This document shows positions 51,140 through 59,526 of a stretch of DNA of 64,000 bases, in pieces. The notes under the pieces were generated by a model. The model was given only the letters and a program-made list of their open reading frames with translations, did no database searches and was not told where the DNA came from. The translations under genes were made by a program, and so were the position numbers. The first letter of the stretch is position 1, and each line of letters starts with the position of its first letter. This DNA is from Mesorhizobium_B sp963522145 (GTDB taxonomy: Bacteria > Pseudomonadota > Alphaproteobacteria > Rhizobiales > Rhizobiaceae): NCBI GenBank assembly GCA_963522145.1, contig CAUQXI010000013.1, positions 1 to 64,000 of the forward strand. The letters run 5' to 3'.

Positions 51140-52266
51140 GCGTGATCGCCGATCAGGCGAGCGCCGCCTTGCCCGACAGCCGCGAGCTGGGGCTCTGGGC
51201 GGGTGCAGGCGCGGTGATGCTCGCGCTTCATGTGTTTGCCGGCATGTCCCTGTTCAGCGCTGGACCGGCCGCCGAAATGCCGCCGGCGCTCGAAGAAGCG
51301 CTTGAGATCGAGCTGGCCCCGCTGACGATTTCCGCGCCGGAATCCGTCCAAAGCGAAAGCGTCGAAGCCGATGCGCCGGCGGAAGAAGCTGAGCCGGTCT
51401 CAGAGGCAACCGAGGTGCTTCAGCCTGCAACGGAACAGGCGGAGCCTGCCCCAGCGGAAGAAGTCGCAGCAGAAGCCCCGGAGCCTTCCGAGCCGGTGAT
51501 CAACCAGGCTGTCGAGGCGGCGGAGCCGGAGCCCACCGAGATCATGCCGGCGGAAGCCGAGCCCACGGCCCCGGTTCGGGAAGCGTTGCTGGAAGAAGTG
51601 GTGCCGGAAGAAGCGGAGCCTGTTGAATCGGCCGAGGTTGCGAAAGCGCCCGAAGCGATGATTGCCGAAGAGGTTTTTCCTTCGACGCCCGAGGTGGTGC
51701 TGTCGCTGCCCCAGCCGCGCCCGCTGCCCGAGGATCCGAAGCCGGTGATGCAGGCCCGGACGCAGCCGCCGCGCGAACGCCCTAAGCAGCCTGCGCAGGA
51801 GAGCAGGCGTACGCAGGAAACACGTCCGCCTGAAAAGGCTCGAAAGTTGAACCGTGAGCGCCCGCCCGCCGTCACAGCCGAGCGCGCAAAGGAGCCCGCG
51901 CCGCGCCAGACCAAGTCTCCGGCAAAGGCCCAGGCAAGAGCCGGCGCGCGCTCCTCCGAGTCGCGCGAGGCCCGCGCCGCACAGGCGCCGAGCGTCAGTC
52001 CCGCCCGCTGGCAATCGCAGGTGGTCGCCCGCATCAACCGCTTCAAGCGCAAGCCGCGCGGAACCAGCGAGAGCGGCACGGTCGCGGTTCGCTTCACCAT
52101 CAGCGACTCGGGCGCGGTCACGGGCGCGCGCGTGTCACGCTCGTCCGGCAATGCGGCATTGGATCAGGCCGCGGTTGGAATCGTCCAGCGCGCTTCGCCG
52201 GTTCCCGCGCCGCCGAGCGGCGTCAATGTCCGGACGCTGACCGTGCCGATCCGCTTCGACCTTTAG
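51136..52266 (+). CDS. tonB: Energy transducer TonB
   Basis: A 376-residue protein. One N-terminal helix (about residues 20-38), then a long Pro/Glu/Ala-rich then Lys/Arg-rich spacer (roughly 50-280), then the C-terminal TonB domain: WQSQVVARINRFKRKPRGTS, GTVAVRFTISDSGAVTGARV and the end LTVPIRFDL. It couples the proton motive force to outer-membrane siderophore or haem receptors. No receptor gene is next to it in this window. Its end overlaps the convergent EamA gene by four bases. Confidence 0.93.
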   Translation: MSVIADQASAALPDSRELGLWAGAGAVMLALHVFAGMSLFSAGPAAEMPPALEEALEIELAPLTISAPESVQSESVEADAPAEEAEPVSEATEVLQPATEQAEPAPAEEVAAEAPEPSEPVINQAVEAAEPEPTEIMPAEAEPTAPVREALLEEVVPEEAEPVESAEVAKAPEAMIAEEVFPSTPEVVLSLPQPRPLPEDPKPVMQARTQPPRERPKQPAQESRRTQETRPPEKARKLNRERPPAVTAERAKEPAPRQTKSPAKAQARAGARSSESREARAAQAPSVSPARWQSQVVARINRFKRKPRGTSESGTVAVRFTISDSGAVTGARVSRSSGNAALDQAAVGIVQRASPVPAPPSGVNVRTLTVPIRFDL

Positions 52267-53162
52267 CGTCCGCCGATGTCCACCGTCTGGCGTGCCCGCC
52301 AGCGCGGGTAAAGCACGCCGAGCGCGAGCCCTCCGATCACCAGGCAGGCGGCTGCAATCTTCCACGGGGGCAGGGGCTCGCCGAGCCAGATGCTTGATGC
52401 GCCCATGCCGAAGACCGGCACGAGAAGGGCGGCCGGTGCGATGCTTGCCGCCGGATGTCGTGCGAGCAGCCAGCCCCAGGCGGCATAGCCGAACAAACTG
52501 TTCGCCACCGTTTGCCACAGCACGGCAGCCCAGGTGCCGCCATCTGCGGCAAGGAGGCCGGCGCGGATCGCCGGCCAGCCTTCGAACATGAACGACAAGG
52601 CGAGCAAAGGCGGAAACGAGAACAGGCTGGCCCAGATGACGACGGGCAGGAGGTTGGTCGCCCCGCTGGCCTTCGCCACCACATTGCCGCCGGACCAGCA
52701 GAGGCCCGCGAGCAGAACCAGCACGAGGCCAAGCGGCGTCGTGGCGGCATCCGTGTTCAGCGCGATCACCAGAATGCCGGAAGCGGCGACGAACAGCGCC
52801 GCGACCTGATAGTTTCGAACGCGCTCGCCCAGCCACCGGACCGAAAGTCCGATGGTGAAGAACACCTGCATCTGAACCACCAGCGAGGCGAGACCGGGCG
52901 AGATCTCGCTCCGCATCGCGATGTAGAGCAGGCCGAACTGCCCGGCTCCGATCAGCAGGCCGTAGCCTGCGAGGCTTTTCCAAGGGATCGCGGGACGGCG
53001 CACGAGGAACACGGCCGGAAAAGCGGCGAGGATGAAGCGCAGGCTCGCAAACAGCAGCGGCGGCAGGTGATCGAGCCCGACGCGGATCACCACGAAATTG
53101 GTGCCCCACACCGCGACCACCAGAAGCACCAGCGCGAGGTGTGAAAGAGGAAGACCATCCAT
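52263..53162 (-). CDS. DMT-superfamily (EamA) transporter
   Basis: A 299-residue membrane protein with about ten helices in two EamA repeats. VVAVWGTNFVVIRVGLDHLP and LLIGAGQFGLLYIAMRSEIS resemble the YdeD/EamA exporters of cysteine-related metabolites. The second repeat has GLCWSGGNVVAKASG and WGWLLARHPAASIAPAALLV. The ATG at 53162 is used, since the upstream frame is not family-like. Substrate unknown. Its promoter lies in the interval shared with the iron operon. Confidence 0.88.
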   Translation of the reverse strand: MDGLPLSHLALVLLVVAVWGTNFVVIRVGLDHLPPLLFASLRFILAAFPAVFLVRRPAIPWKSLAGYGLLIGAGQFGLLYIAMRSEISPGLASLVVQMQVFFTIGLSVRWLGERVRNYQVAALFVAASGILVIALNTDAATTPLGLVLVLLAGLCWSGGNVVAKASGATNLLPVVIWASLFSFPPLLALSFMFEGWPAIRAGLLAADGGTWAAVLWQTVANSLFGYAAWGWLLARHPAASIAPAALLVPVFGMGASSIWLGEPLPPWKIAAACLVIGGLALGVLYPRWRARQTVDIGGR

Positions 53163-53316
53163 GGGAAGGCTTGTTTCAGATCGCGTCGATCCTGCCAAGC
53201 CAGGTCCGTGGCAGCATCGCTTGAGCCGGAAGCGCGCCGGCATCCGGAGCCATGCCCGGTTGTTCCGGCACTGCCTGTTCCACCATGCGGGCAGCAGGAA
53301 AACTTGAACTTTCTAG

Positions 53317-53333
53317 TTTAGAATTGTTCTAAC
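53317..53333. promoter_or_regulatory. Irr box (iron control element) with overlapping promoter
   Basis: TTTAGAA-TTG-TTCTAAC matches the rhizobial Irr-box consensus TTTAGAA-N3-TTCTAAA at all but the last base. TTGAAC at 53304-53309 and TTCTAA at 53327-53332 are spaced 17 bases and could be the -35 and -10 of the iron operon, so the box would cover the promoter. The rest of the 338-base interval 53163-53500 shows no gene. Confidence 0.85.
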
Positions 53334-53500
53334 GTATTGATCCTGCGGCATTATTGACGTTTGCTGCAGCTTGACGGGCCTCTCTTGCGGATTTATCCCG
53401 GCGATCGGCAGGCTCGCTTGGCCTGCCTGTTCAAAGGTTCCTTCCGCAGCCAACCGTGATGGCAGGTGCGGTTTCGTCGGATCGCGAAGGAGACGCTTGC

Positions 53501-54808
53501 ATGATCATGATTCTCGGCACCCCCCGCGCGTCTCGCCTGTGCTGGGCAGCCGCCGCCGCGACTGCTCTGACCGCAGCGATCTTCGTGCTGCCCGCCCGTG
53601 CGGCGGACGCGGATGCTGCCTCCGTGGTGAAGACCTATGCCGACATCGCACAGGCGGGCTATGAGGACAGCCTGGCGACTGCCAAGACGCTCGACGGCGC
53701 GGTGGACAAGCTGATCGCCTCTCCCTCGGCTGAAACGCTGGATGCGGCGCGCACGGCCTGGAAGGCGGCGCGCATCCCCTATCAGCAGACGGAAGTGTTC
53801 CGCTTCGGCAATCCAGCCGTCGATGAGTGGGAAGGGCGCGTCAATGCCTGGCCGCTGGACGAGGGGCTGATCGATTACGTCGACGGCGCCTACGGCACGG
53901 AGTCGGACGAGAACGCGCTTTACACGGCCAATGTGATTGCCAACCCGAGCATCGAGATCGACGGCGAGAAGGTGGATGCGAGCGCGATCACGCCCGAGTT
54001 CCTGTCGGGCCGTCTTCAGGAAGCGGGCGGCATCGAGGCCAATGTCGCGACGGGTTATCACGCCATCGAATTCCTGCTCTGGGGACAGGACCTGAACGGC
54101 ACCAAGCCCGGCTCTGGCAATCGGCCAGCGACCGACTTCGATACGGAGAACTGCTCGGGCGGCCATTGCGATCGGCGTGCGGCCTATCTCAAGGCGTCAA
54201 CCAGCCTGCTCGTTTCCGATCTGGCCGAGATGGCGGGGAACTGGGGTGAGAACGGCGAGATTCGCAAGGGTCTTGTGGAAGGCGACGCCAAGGCTGGCCT
54301 TTCCACCATCCTGACCGGCATGGGTTCGCTCTCCTACGGTGAACTGGCCGGCGAGCGCATGAAGCTCGGCCTGCTCCTGCATGATCCGGAGGAGGAGCAC
54401 GACTGCTTCTCCGACAACACCCACATCTCCCATCTGTATGACGCAGTGGGCGTCCGCAACGTGTATCGGGGCCGCTATGAGCGTCCCGATGGCAGCGTGG
54501 TGGAAGGCCCGTCGATCTCGGCACTCCTGAAGGCCGTGAACGCTGATACGGACGCCGAGCTGTCCGCCAAGCTCGACAAGACCGTGGACGCCATGCAGGC
54601 GGTCGCAAGGCGTGCCGAAGGCGGCGAGGCCTACGATCAGCAGATCGGCGAGGGCAATGCGGAAGGCAACGCTGCCGTTCAGGCGGCGATCGATGGCCTG
54701 ATCGATCAGACGAAGTCCATCGAGCGGGCCGTTTCCGCGCTCAAGCTCGATGCCATCGCCTTCGAGGGCTCTGACAGCCTGGACGCACCCGACAAGGTGT
54801 TCCAGTGA
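53501..54808 (+). CDS. Imelysin-family (M75) periplasmic iron-uptake protein
   Basis: A 435-residue secreted protein. The signal peptide has a hydrophobic core LCWAAAAATALTAAIFVLP and an ARA-A cleavage region. The imelysin/EfeO-type motif GxHxxE is intact as GYHAIEFLLWGQDL near residue 188. Imelysin proteins bind iron in the periplasm; no proteolysis is implied. AAGGAG precedes the ATG at 53501. First gene of an operon with bfd, bfr, a di-haem oxidoreductase, a second imelysin and a DUF1513 protein, behind an Irr box. Confidence 0.92.
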   Translation: MIMILGTPRASRLCWAAAAATALTAAIFVLPARAADADAASVVKTYADIAQAGYEDSLATAKTLDGAVDKLIASPSAETLDAARTAWKAARIPYQQTEVFRFGNPAVDEWEGRVNAWPLDEGLIDYVDGAYGTESDENALYTANVIANPSIEIDGEKVDASAITPEFLSGRLQEAGGIEANVATGYHAIEFLLWGQDLNGTKPGSGNRPATDFDTENCSGGHCDRRAAYLKASTSLLVSDLAEMAGNWGENGEIRKGLVEGDAKAGLSTILTGMGSLSYGELAGERMKLGLLLHDPEEEHDCFSDNTHISHLYDAVGVRNVYRGRYERPDGSVVEGPSISALLKAVNADTDAELSAKLDKTVDAMQAVARRAEGGEAYDQQIGEGNAEGNAAVQAAIDGLIDQTKSIERAVSALKLDAIAFEGSDSLDAPDKVFQ

Positions 54809-54835
54809 CGGAAGGCCACTAACAGGAAGATAGAC

Positions 54836-54866
54836 GCGTTCCGGTTGCCTTCACCAAACGGAACGC
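54836..54866 (+). promoter_or_regulatory. Hairpin between the imelysin gene and bfd
   Basis: GCGTTCCGGTTG (54836-54847) pairs with CAAACGGAACGC (54855-54866), 11 of 12 positions, around a 7-base loop. It fills the 77-base gap between the imelysin stop and the bfd start. No T tract follows, so differential stability or an attenuator is more likely than full termination. Confidence 0.55.
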
Positions 54867-54885
54867 ATGACGGGGTGCTCCCTTC

Positions 54886-55191
54886 ATGCTGGTCTGCCAT
54901 TGCAACGTCATCACAAGCAAGGAGATCGAGGGCGCGATCCTCGAGCTGCTGGAGGCTGATCCCTGGCAGCTCATCGTGCCGGCCAAGGTCTATCATGCGC
55001 TAAAGCGCCGCGGACGATGCTGCGGCTGTTTCCCCAACGTGGTTGAAACGATAATCCGGGTGACCGAAGCCTTTCACGCTTCTTCGGAGGCGAGCGAGGT
55101 GGTGTCACATCTGGATCGGGTGCGCGAGCTGCGCGTCCAATGGGGGAAGGAAGCGCATGAAAGGCGAAGCAGAGGTCATCGAGCGGCTTAA
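54886..55191 (+). CDS. bfd: Bacterioferritin-associated ferredoxin
   Basis: A 101-residue (2Fe-2S) protein. The four cysteine ligands are in MLVCHCNVITSKEIEGAI and GRCCGCFPNVVETIIR (CxC followed by CxxC). Bfd supplies electrons to bacterioferritin for iron release. A C-terminal extension of about 30 residues beyond the usual 65-75 overlaps the start of bfr by 35 bases in another frame, so the two are tightly coupled. Confidence 0.92.
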   Translation: MLVCHCNVITSKEIEGAILELLEADPWQLIVPAKVYHALKRRGRCCGCFPNVVETIIRVTEAFHASSEASEVVSHLDRVRELRVQWGKEAHERRSRGHRAA

Positions 55192-55654
55192 CGAAGCGCT
55201 CTTCCTGGAACTCGGCGCGGTCAACCAGTACTGGCTCCATTACAGGCTGCTCGAGGACTGGGGTTACGTGAAGCTCGCCAAGAAGGAGCGCGCCGAGTCG
55301 ATCGAGGAGATGCAGCACGCCGATCGCATCATCGCGCGGATCATCTTCCTGGAAGGCCACCCCAATCTCCAGACGGTCGCGCCCTTGCGGATCGGTCAGA
55401 ACCTGCGCGAGGTGCTGGAAGCGGACCTTGCCGGCGAATATGAAGCCAGAACCTCCTACAAGCGCTCCCGCGAGATCTGCCACGCGCAGGGCGATTACAT
55501 TTCCATGAAGCTCTTCGAGGAGCTTCTCAAGGACGAGGAAGGCCATATCGACTTCCTCGAAACCCAGTTGGAGCTACTCCAATCCCTTGGCGAAAAGAAA
55601 TACGGGCTGCTCAACGCGGTGTCGGCCGACGAGGCGCCTTCCGAATCGGACTGA
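55157..55654 (+). CDS. bfr: Bacterioferritin
   Basis: A 165-residue 24-mer haem ferritin subunit. Ferroxidase ligands are in LNEALFLELGAVNQYWLHYR (Glu18), the ESIEEMQHADRIIARI segment (Glu, His) and LLKDEEGHIDFLETQ. The haem-ligand methionine is in EEMQHAD at position 52. It stores iron as ferric mineral. The overlap with bfd and the placement between uptake genes link storage to uptake in one transcript. Confidence 0.95.
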   Translation: MKGEAEVIERLNEALFLELGAVNQYWLHYRLLEDWGYVKLAKKERAESIEEMQHADRIIARIIFLEGHPNLQTVAPLRIGQNLREVLEADLAGEYEARTSYKRSREICHAQGDYISMKLFEELLKDEEGHIDFLETQLELLQSLGEKKYGLLNAVSADEAPSESD

Positions 55655-55710
55655 GCCTGCGCGGAAACCTCCGGCGCACCGCCGCTGCGCTGATCGGCAG
55701 GCCCGCGGCG

Positions 55711-57246
55711 ATGGCGCTTCTGCCGGTCGCGCTCGCAGCCCTGCTGGCGGTGACCGGCACCGGACTCCGTTCGGCGGCCGCCGTGTCGCCCGAAGCCACG
55801 ATGCCGCTCCACCGCGACGATCTCGACGCGGCAACGCTGGAGAGGGTTGTGGCCGCGACGAGGCCGACAAACGAGTTTTCCCAGCCCGAGCCATCGGAGC
55901 TCCTGCCGGGCGGAGCCACGACGTCCCGCAAGCGCGTCAACGCCAACGCGTTCTCGCAATCCTCCGCCAACATCACCTTCGAGGAAGAAGGCACCTTCAA
56001 GCTGGGCAATGCCCTGTTCCGGAAGGTCTGGGTGTCCTCGCCCTCCTCGACGCAGGCCTCAGATGGCCTCGGCCCGCTCTTCAATGCGCGCGCTTGCCAG
56101 AACTGCCACCTCAAGGACGGCCGCGGGCACCCGCCGGAAGGCAGCGCGGATTCCACCTCCATGCTGTTCCGCCTCGCGCGAATCCCGACGACGCCTGAGG
56201 AAAAGGCGAAGCTCGCCGACAAGACACAGCTGGTTCTCACGGATCCGACCTACGGCGCCCAGCTTCAGGAGCTGGCCATTCCCGGCGTCGTGGGTGAGGG
56301 GCGGGTCGCCATCGCGTACGAGGAGGTGCCGGTCACCCTGGGCGACGGCACCACGGTTTCCCTGCGCAAGCCCTCCTACAAGGCGACCGGCCTGCCGCTC
56401 GGCCCTCTTGACCCGACCACCGTCCTGTCGCCGCGCATCGCGCCGCCCATGATCGGCCTGGGGCTGGTCGAACAGATTCACCCGGCCGACATCTTCGCCC
56501 GCGTCGATCCCGATGACCGCGACGGCGACGGCATTTCAGGCCGCGCCTCGATCGTCCACGATCCGCATACAGGGGCGACCGTTCTCGGCCGTTTCGGCTG
56601 GAAGGCATCGGTGCCGACGATCCGCCAGCAGTCGGCGGAAGCCTTTGCGATCGACATGGGATTGTCCACGCCCGACGTGCCACTCCACACGGGCGACTGC
56701 ACTCAAAAGGAAACCGCCTGCCTTTCCGCGCCCAACGGGGTGCAGAAGCGCCTGGGCGACACGGAAGCGCCCGCGCCAGTGCTCGACCTCGTCACCTTCT
56801 ACAGCCAGAACCTCGCCGTTCCAGCGCGACGCAAGGTGAATGCGGGTGAGACGCTTCGAGGCAAGGAGCTGTTCTACGGGCTCGGCTGCACCGGTTGTCA
56901 CACCCCGAAATACGTCACGCGCAAGGATGCGCCGAACGCGGCACTCGCCTTCCAGCTCATCTGGCCCTATTCCGACTTCCTGCTGCACGACATGGGCGAG
57001 GGGCTTGCCGACGGCCAGATCGTGGGCGATGCGGGCGGAACCGAATGGCGCACGCCGCCGCTATGGGGCATCGGCCTGACCCAAACGGTGAACAATCATA
57101 GTTTCTTTCTTCATGATGGACGTGCCCGTAACCTCACCGAAGCAATCCTGTGGCATGATGGGGAAGGTGCGAAAGCGAAGGATGGCTTCGCCGCGCTTTC
57201 CGCCGCCGACCGCGACTCACTGATACGGTTCCTGGAATCGCTTTGA
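55711..57246 (+). CDS. Di-haem oxidoreductase (putative peroxidase/thiol oxidoreductase family)
   Basis: A 511-residue periplasmic cytochrome-like protein. The signal peptide (MALLPVALAALLAVTGTGLR) is followed by two haem c motifs: CQNCH near residue 129 and CTGCH near 392. TPPLWGIGLTQTVNNHSFFL with HDGRARNLTEAILWHDGE is the family C-terminal signature. These proteins regularly accompany imelysins and DUF1513 proteins in iron-responsive operons and may oxidise or reduce iron at the imelysin. The reaction has not been deduced from sequence. Confidence 0.9.
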   Translation: MALLPVALAALLAVTGTGLRSAAAVSPEATMPLHRDDLDAATLERVVAATRPTNEFSQPEPSELLPGGATTSRKRVNANAFSQSSANITFEEEGTFKLGNALFRKVWVSSPSSTQASDGLGPLFNARACQNCHLKDGRGHPPEGSADSTSMLFRLARIPTTPEEKAKLADKTQLVLTDPTYGAQLQELAIPGVVGEGRVAIAYEEVPVTLGDGTTVSLRKPSYKATGLPLGPLDPTTVLSPRIAPPMIGLGLVEQIHPADIFARVDPDDRDGDGISGRASIVHDPHTGATVLGRFGWKASVPTIRQQSAEAFAIDMGLSTPDVPLHTGDCTQKETACLSAPNGVQKRLGDTEAPAPVLDLVTFYSQNLAVPARRKVNAGETLRGKELFYGLGCTGCHTPKYVTRKDAPNAALAFQLIWPYSDFLLHDMGEGLADGQIVGDAGGTEWRTPPLWGIGLTQTVNNHSFFLHDGRARNLTEAILWHDGEGAKAKDGFAALSAADRDSLIRFLESL

Positions 57247-58412
57247 TGGCAAGGTTTCTTTCCACGCTTCTTCTTTCCGCCGCGCTCGTGTGTGGCGGGG
57301 AAGGCGCGCTGGCACAGACGGGCGGTCAAGCGGGTGGCCAAACCGGTGGCCAGTCGGGCGGTGAGGCCGCCGGACCTGCGCCTGCGCCGGCGCAAGCAGC
57401 CGGCCGTGACGTGGCGGCTATCCTGCAAGGTGCGGTGGAAGGCTTCATCCGCCCGGCCTACCGCGCCTTTCGCGACAGGGCGCAAGGCTTGGCCGATACG
57501 ATGAACGCGCTTTGCGAGAAGCCGTCCAACGAGGCGCTAGACGCCGCGCGCGACAGCTTCCGCAAGACGGTGCGCGCCTGGGGGCAGGCCGAGATCATCC
57601 GCTTCGGACCGATCACGGAAGAAAACCGGCTCGAGCGCATCCTGTTCTTCCCCGACCGGCGCGGCCTCGGCCTTCGTCAGGTGCAGGCTGCCCTCGCGGC
57701 AAAGGACGAGACGGCCGCTGATGTCGCAACCCTTTCGGCCAAGAGCGTGGCCATGCAGGGGCTTGGCGCGCTGGAATACCTCGTCTGGGGCGAGGGTTCG
57801 GAGGAGCTGACAAGCGCGGACGGCTCTTACCGGTGCCGCTACGCTCGCGCATCGGCCGAAAACGTGCTGGCGATCGCACGCACCGTGGACACCGGCTGGG
57901 GCGATCCCAAGGGTTTCGTCGCCCGTCTCGCCACGCCTTCGCCCGACAACCCTGCCTATCGCACCTCCGACGAGACGCTGGGCGAGCTGGTGGGCGCTTT
58001 CGTGGACGCGCTGGAATGGGTGCGCGATGTCCGCATCAAGGGCTTCCTGGGAGACAAGCCCGAATCCGACAAGCCCAAGCAGGCACTGTTCTGGCGTTCC
58101 GGCATGACGCTCGGCGTGATCGGCGCGAATCTGGCGGGTTTGAGCAGTCTTTGGGAAGCCTCCGGTCTCCAGGCTGCGCTGCCGGCTGACAGCGCCTGGA
58201 TCGGCCAGTCGATCCGCTTCGAGTTCGCCAACGCCAACAAGGCCGCGGCCGATCTCGACCGCCCGCTCAACGACACGCTGAGCGAGCCCAAGGCGCGCTC
58301 GCGGCTGAACTATCTGTCGGTGGTGACGACCAGCCTGTCCGACATCTTCGGCAACCGGCTTTCGCCGACGCTCGCCCTGTCCACGGGCTTTTCCTCGCTC
58401 GACGGAGACTGA
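57246..58412 (+). CDS. Second imelysin-family protein
   Basis: A 388-residue secreted protein. The signal peptide (MARFLSTLLLSAALVCGGEG) is followed by a Gly/Gln-rich stretch (TGGQAGGQTGGQSGGE) and an imelysin-like helical domain: RDSFRKTVRAWGQAEIIRFG, and MQGLGALEYLVWGEG where the GxHxxE motif would be. The histidine is glycine, so iron binding by the usual ligands is unlikely. Paired divergent imelysins flank the di-haem gene in many proteobacteria. The start overlaps the previous stop by one base. Confidence 0.88.
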   Translation: MARFLSTLLLSAALVCGGEGALAQTGGQAGGQTGGQSGGEAAGPAPAPAQAAGRDVAAILQGAVEGFIRPAYRAFRDRAQGLADTMNALCEKPSNEALDAARDSFRKTVRAWGQAEIIRFGPITEENRLERILFFPDRRGLGLRQVQAALAAKDETAADVATLSAKSVAMQGLGALEYLVWGEGSEELTSADGSYRCRYARASAENVLAIARTVDTGWGDPKGFVARLATPSPDNPAYRTSDETLGELVGAFVDALEWVRDVRIKGFLGDKPESDKPKQALFWRSGMTLGVIGANLAGLSSLWEASGLQAALPADSAWIGQSIRFEFANANKAAADLDRPLNDTLSEPKARSRLNYLSVVTTSLSDIFGNRLSPTLALSTGFSSLDGD

Positions 58413-58417
58413 CCGCG

Positions 58418-59515
58418 ATGCAGTCGGGCTCGGTGTTTCTCGGGCGGCGCGATTTCCTGCGTGCCGCAGGCGCGGCTTTTCTGCTCGGTGTGTCGCCAGC
58501 CGCACGCGCAGAGGAGGCCGAAGCGTTGTTCGCCACGGCGTTTCAGCGCCGCAACGGCGGCCATGGCGTCGCTCTCTTGAGTGAGAACGGCACGGTTCTT
58601 CATGCGATCGACCTGCCCGATCGCGGTCATGACATCGTGTTCGATCCCGTGTCCCGCCGCTCGGCCGTTTTCGCGCGTCAGCCCGGCACCTTTGCGCTTG
58701 TCTTCGATCATGAGAAACGCGCCGAGCCGCAGGTGATCGCGAGCGTTCCCGGCCGCCATTTCTTCGGCCATGGCGTCTTTTCGCCCGACGGAAGACTGCT
58801 TTATGCGACCGAGAACGATTTCGACGCCGCCCGGGGCGTGATCGGCGTGTATGACGCGAGCGGGAGTTTTGAGCGGATCGGCGAGTTTCCGACCGGCGGC
58901 GTGGGCCCGCACGAATGCCTGCTTCTAGATGACGGCCGCACGCTTGCTGTCGCCAATGGCGGTATCGAGACCCATCCCGATTTCGGCCGCGCCGAGCTGA
59001 ACCTCTCCACCATGCATCCTTCGCTCGCACTGATCGACCGGATCACCGGCGAATTGATCGAGAACCACACGCTGCCGCCAGAGCTGCACCAGCTTTCCAT
59101 CCGCCACATGGATGCGGATGCGAATGGCACGATCTGGTTCGGCTGCCAGAATCGCGGCCCTCTGAGCGAGCGGCCGTCCCTTGTCGGGCGCGCGGAAAGG
59201 GGCAAGGATCTCACGCTGCTTCCCATGCCCGACGAGACACTGCTCTCCTTGCGGAACTATGTCGGCTCGGTTTCGGTGAACCGCGCCGCTGGCGCGCTCG
59301 CTGTGTCCTCGCCCCAGGGCAATGCCTGGCTGACCCTCGACACGGCTACGGGCAAAATCCGCGACAGCCGCACACTGACGGAAGTCTGCGGCCTGGCGCC
59401 CGATCGCGCCGGCTTCCTCGCAAGCACCGGCCTGGGCGCGGTGGTTCGGCCGGACGGGACGGAAACCAACCTGCCGGACTATGCCTGGGACAACCACATG
59501 CTGCGGCTCGGCTGA
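58418..59515 (+). CDS. DUF1513 domain-containing periplasmic protein
   Basis: A 365-residue protein. A twin-arginine signal (GRRDFLRAAGAAFLLGV) precedes a beta-propeller-like chain with repeats such as GHGVALLSENGTVLHAIDLP, HGVFSPDGRLLYATENDFD and TGGVGPHECLLLDDGRTLAV. DUF1513 proteins are regularly the last gene of imelysin/di-haem operons. Function unknown; a scaffold or sensor in periplasmic iron handling is possible. It ends convergently with phnM. Confidence 0.88.
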   Translation: MQSGSVFLGRRDFLRAAGAAFLLGVSPAARAEEAEALFATAFQRRNGGHGVALLSENGTVLHAIDLPDRGHDIVFDPVSRRSAVFARQPGTFALVFDHEKRAEPQVIASVPGRHFFGHGVFSPDGRLLYATENDFDAARGVIGVYDASGSFERIGEFPTGGVGPHECLLLDDGRTLAVANGGIETHPDFGRAELNLSTMHPSLALIDRITGELIENHTLPPELHQLSIRHMDADANGTIWFGCQNRGPLSERPSLVGRAERGKDLTLLPMPDETLLSLRNYVGSVSVNRAAGALAVSSPQGNAWLTLDTATGKIRDSRTLTEVCGLAPDRAGFLASTGLGAVVRPDGTETNLPDYAWDNHMLRLG

Positions 59516-59526
59516 GCCCCCAAAAC

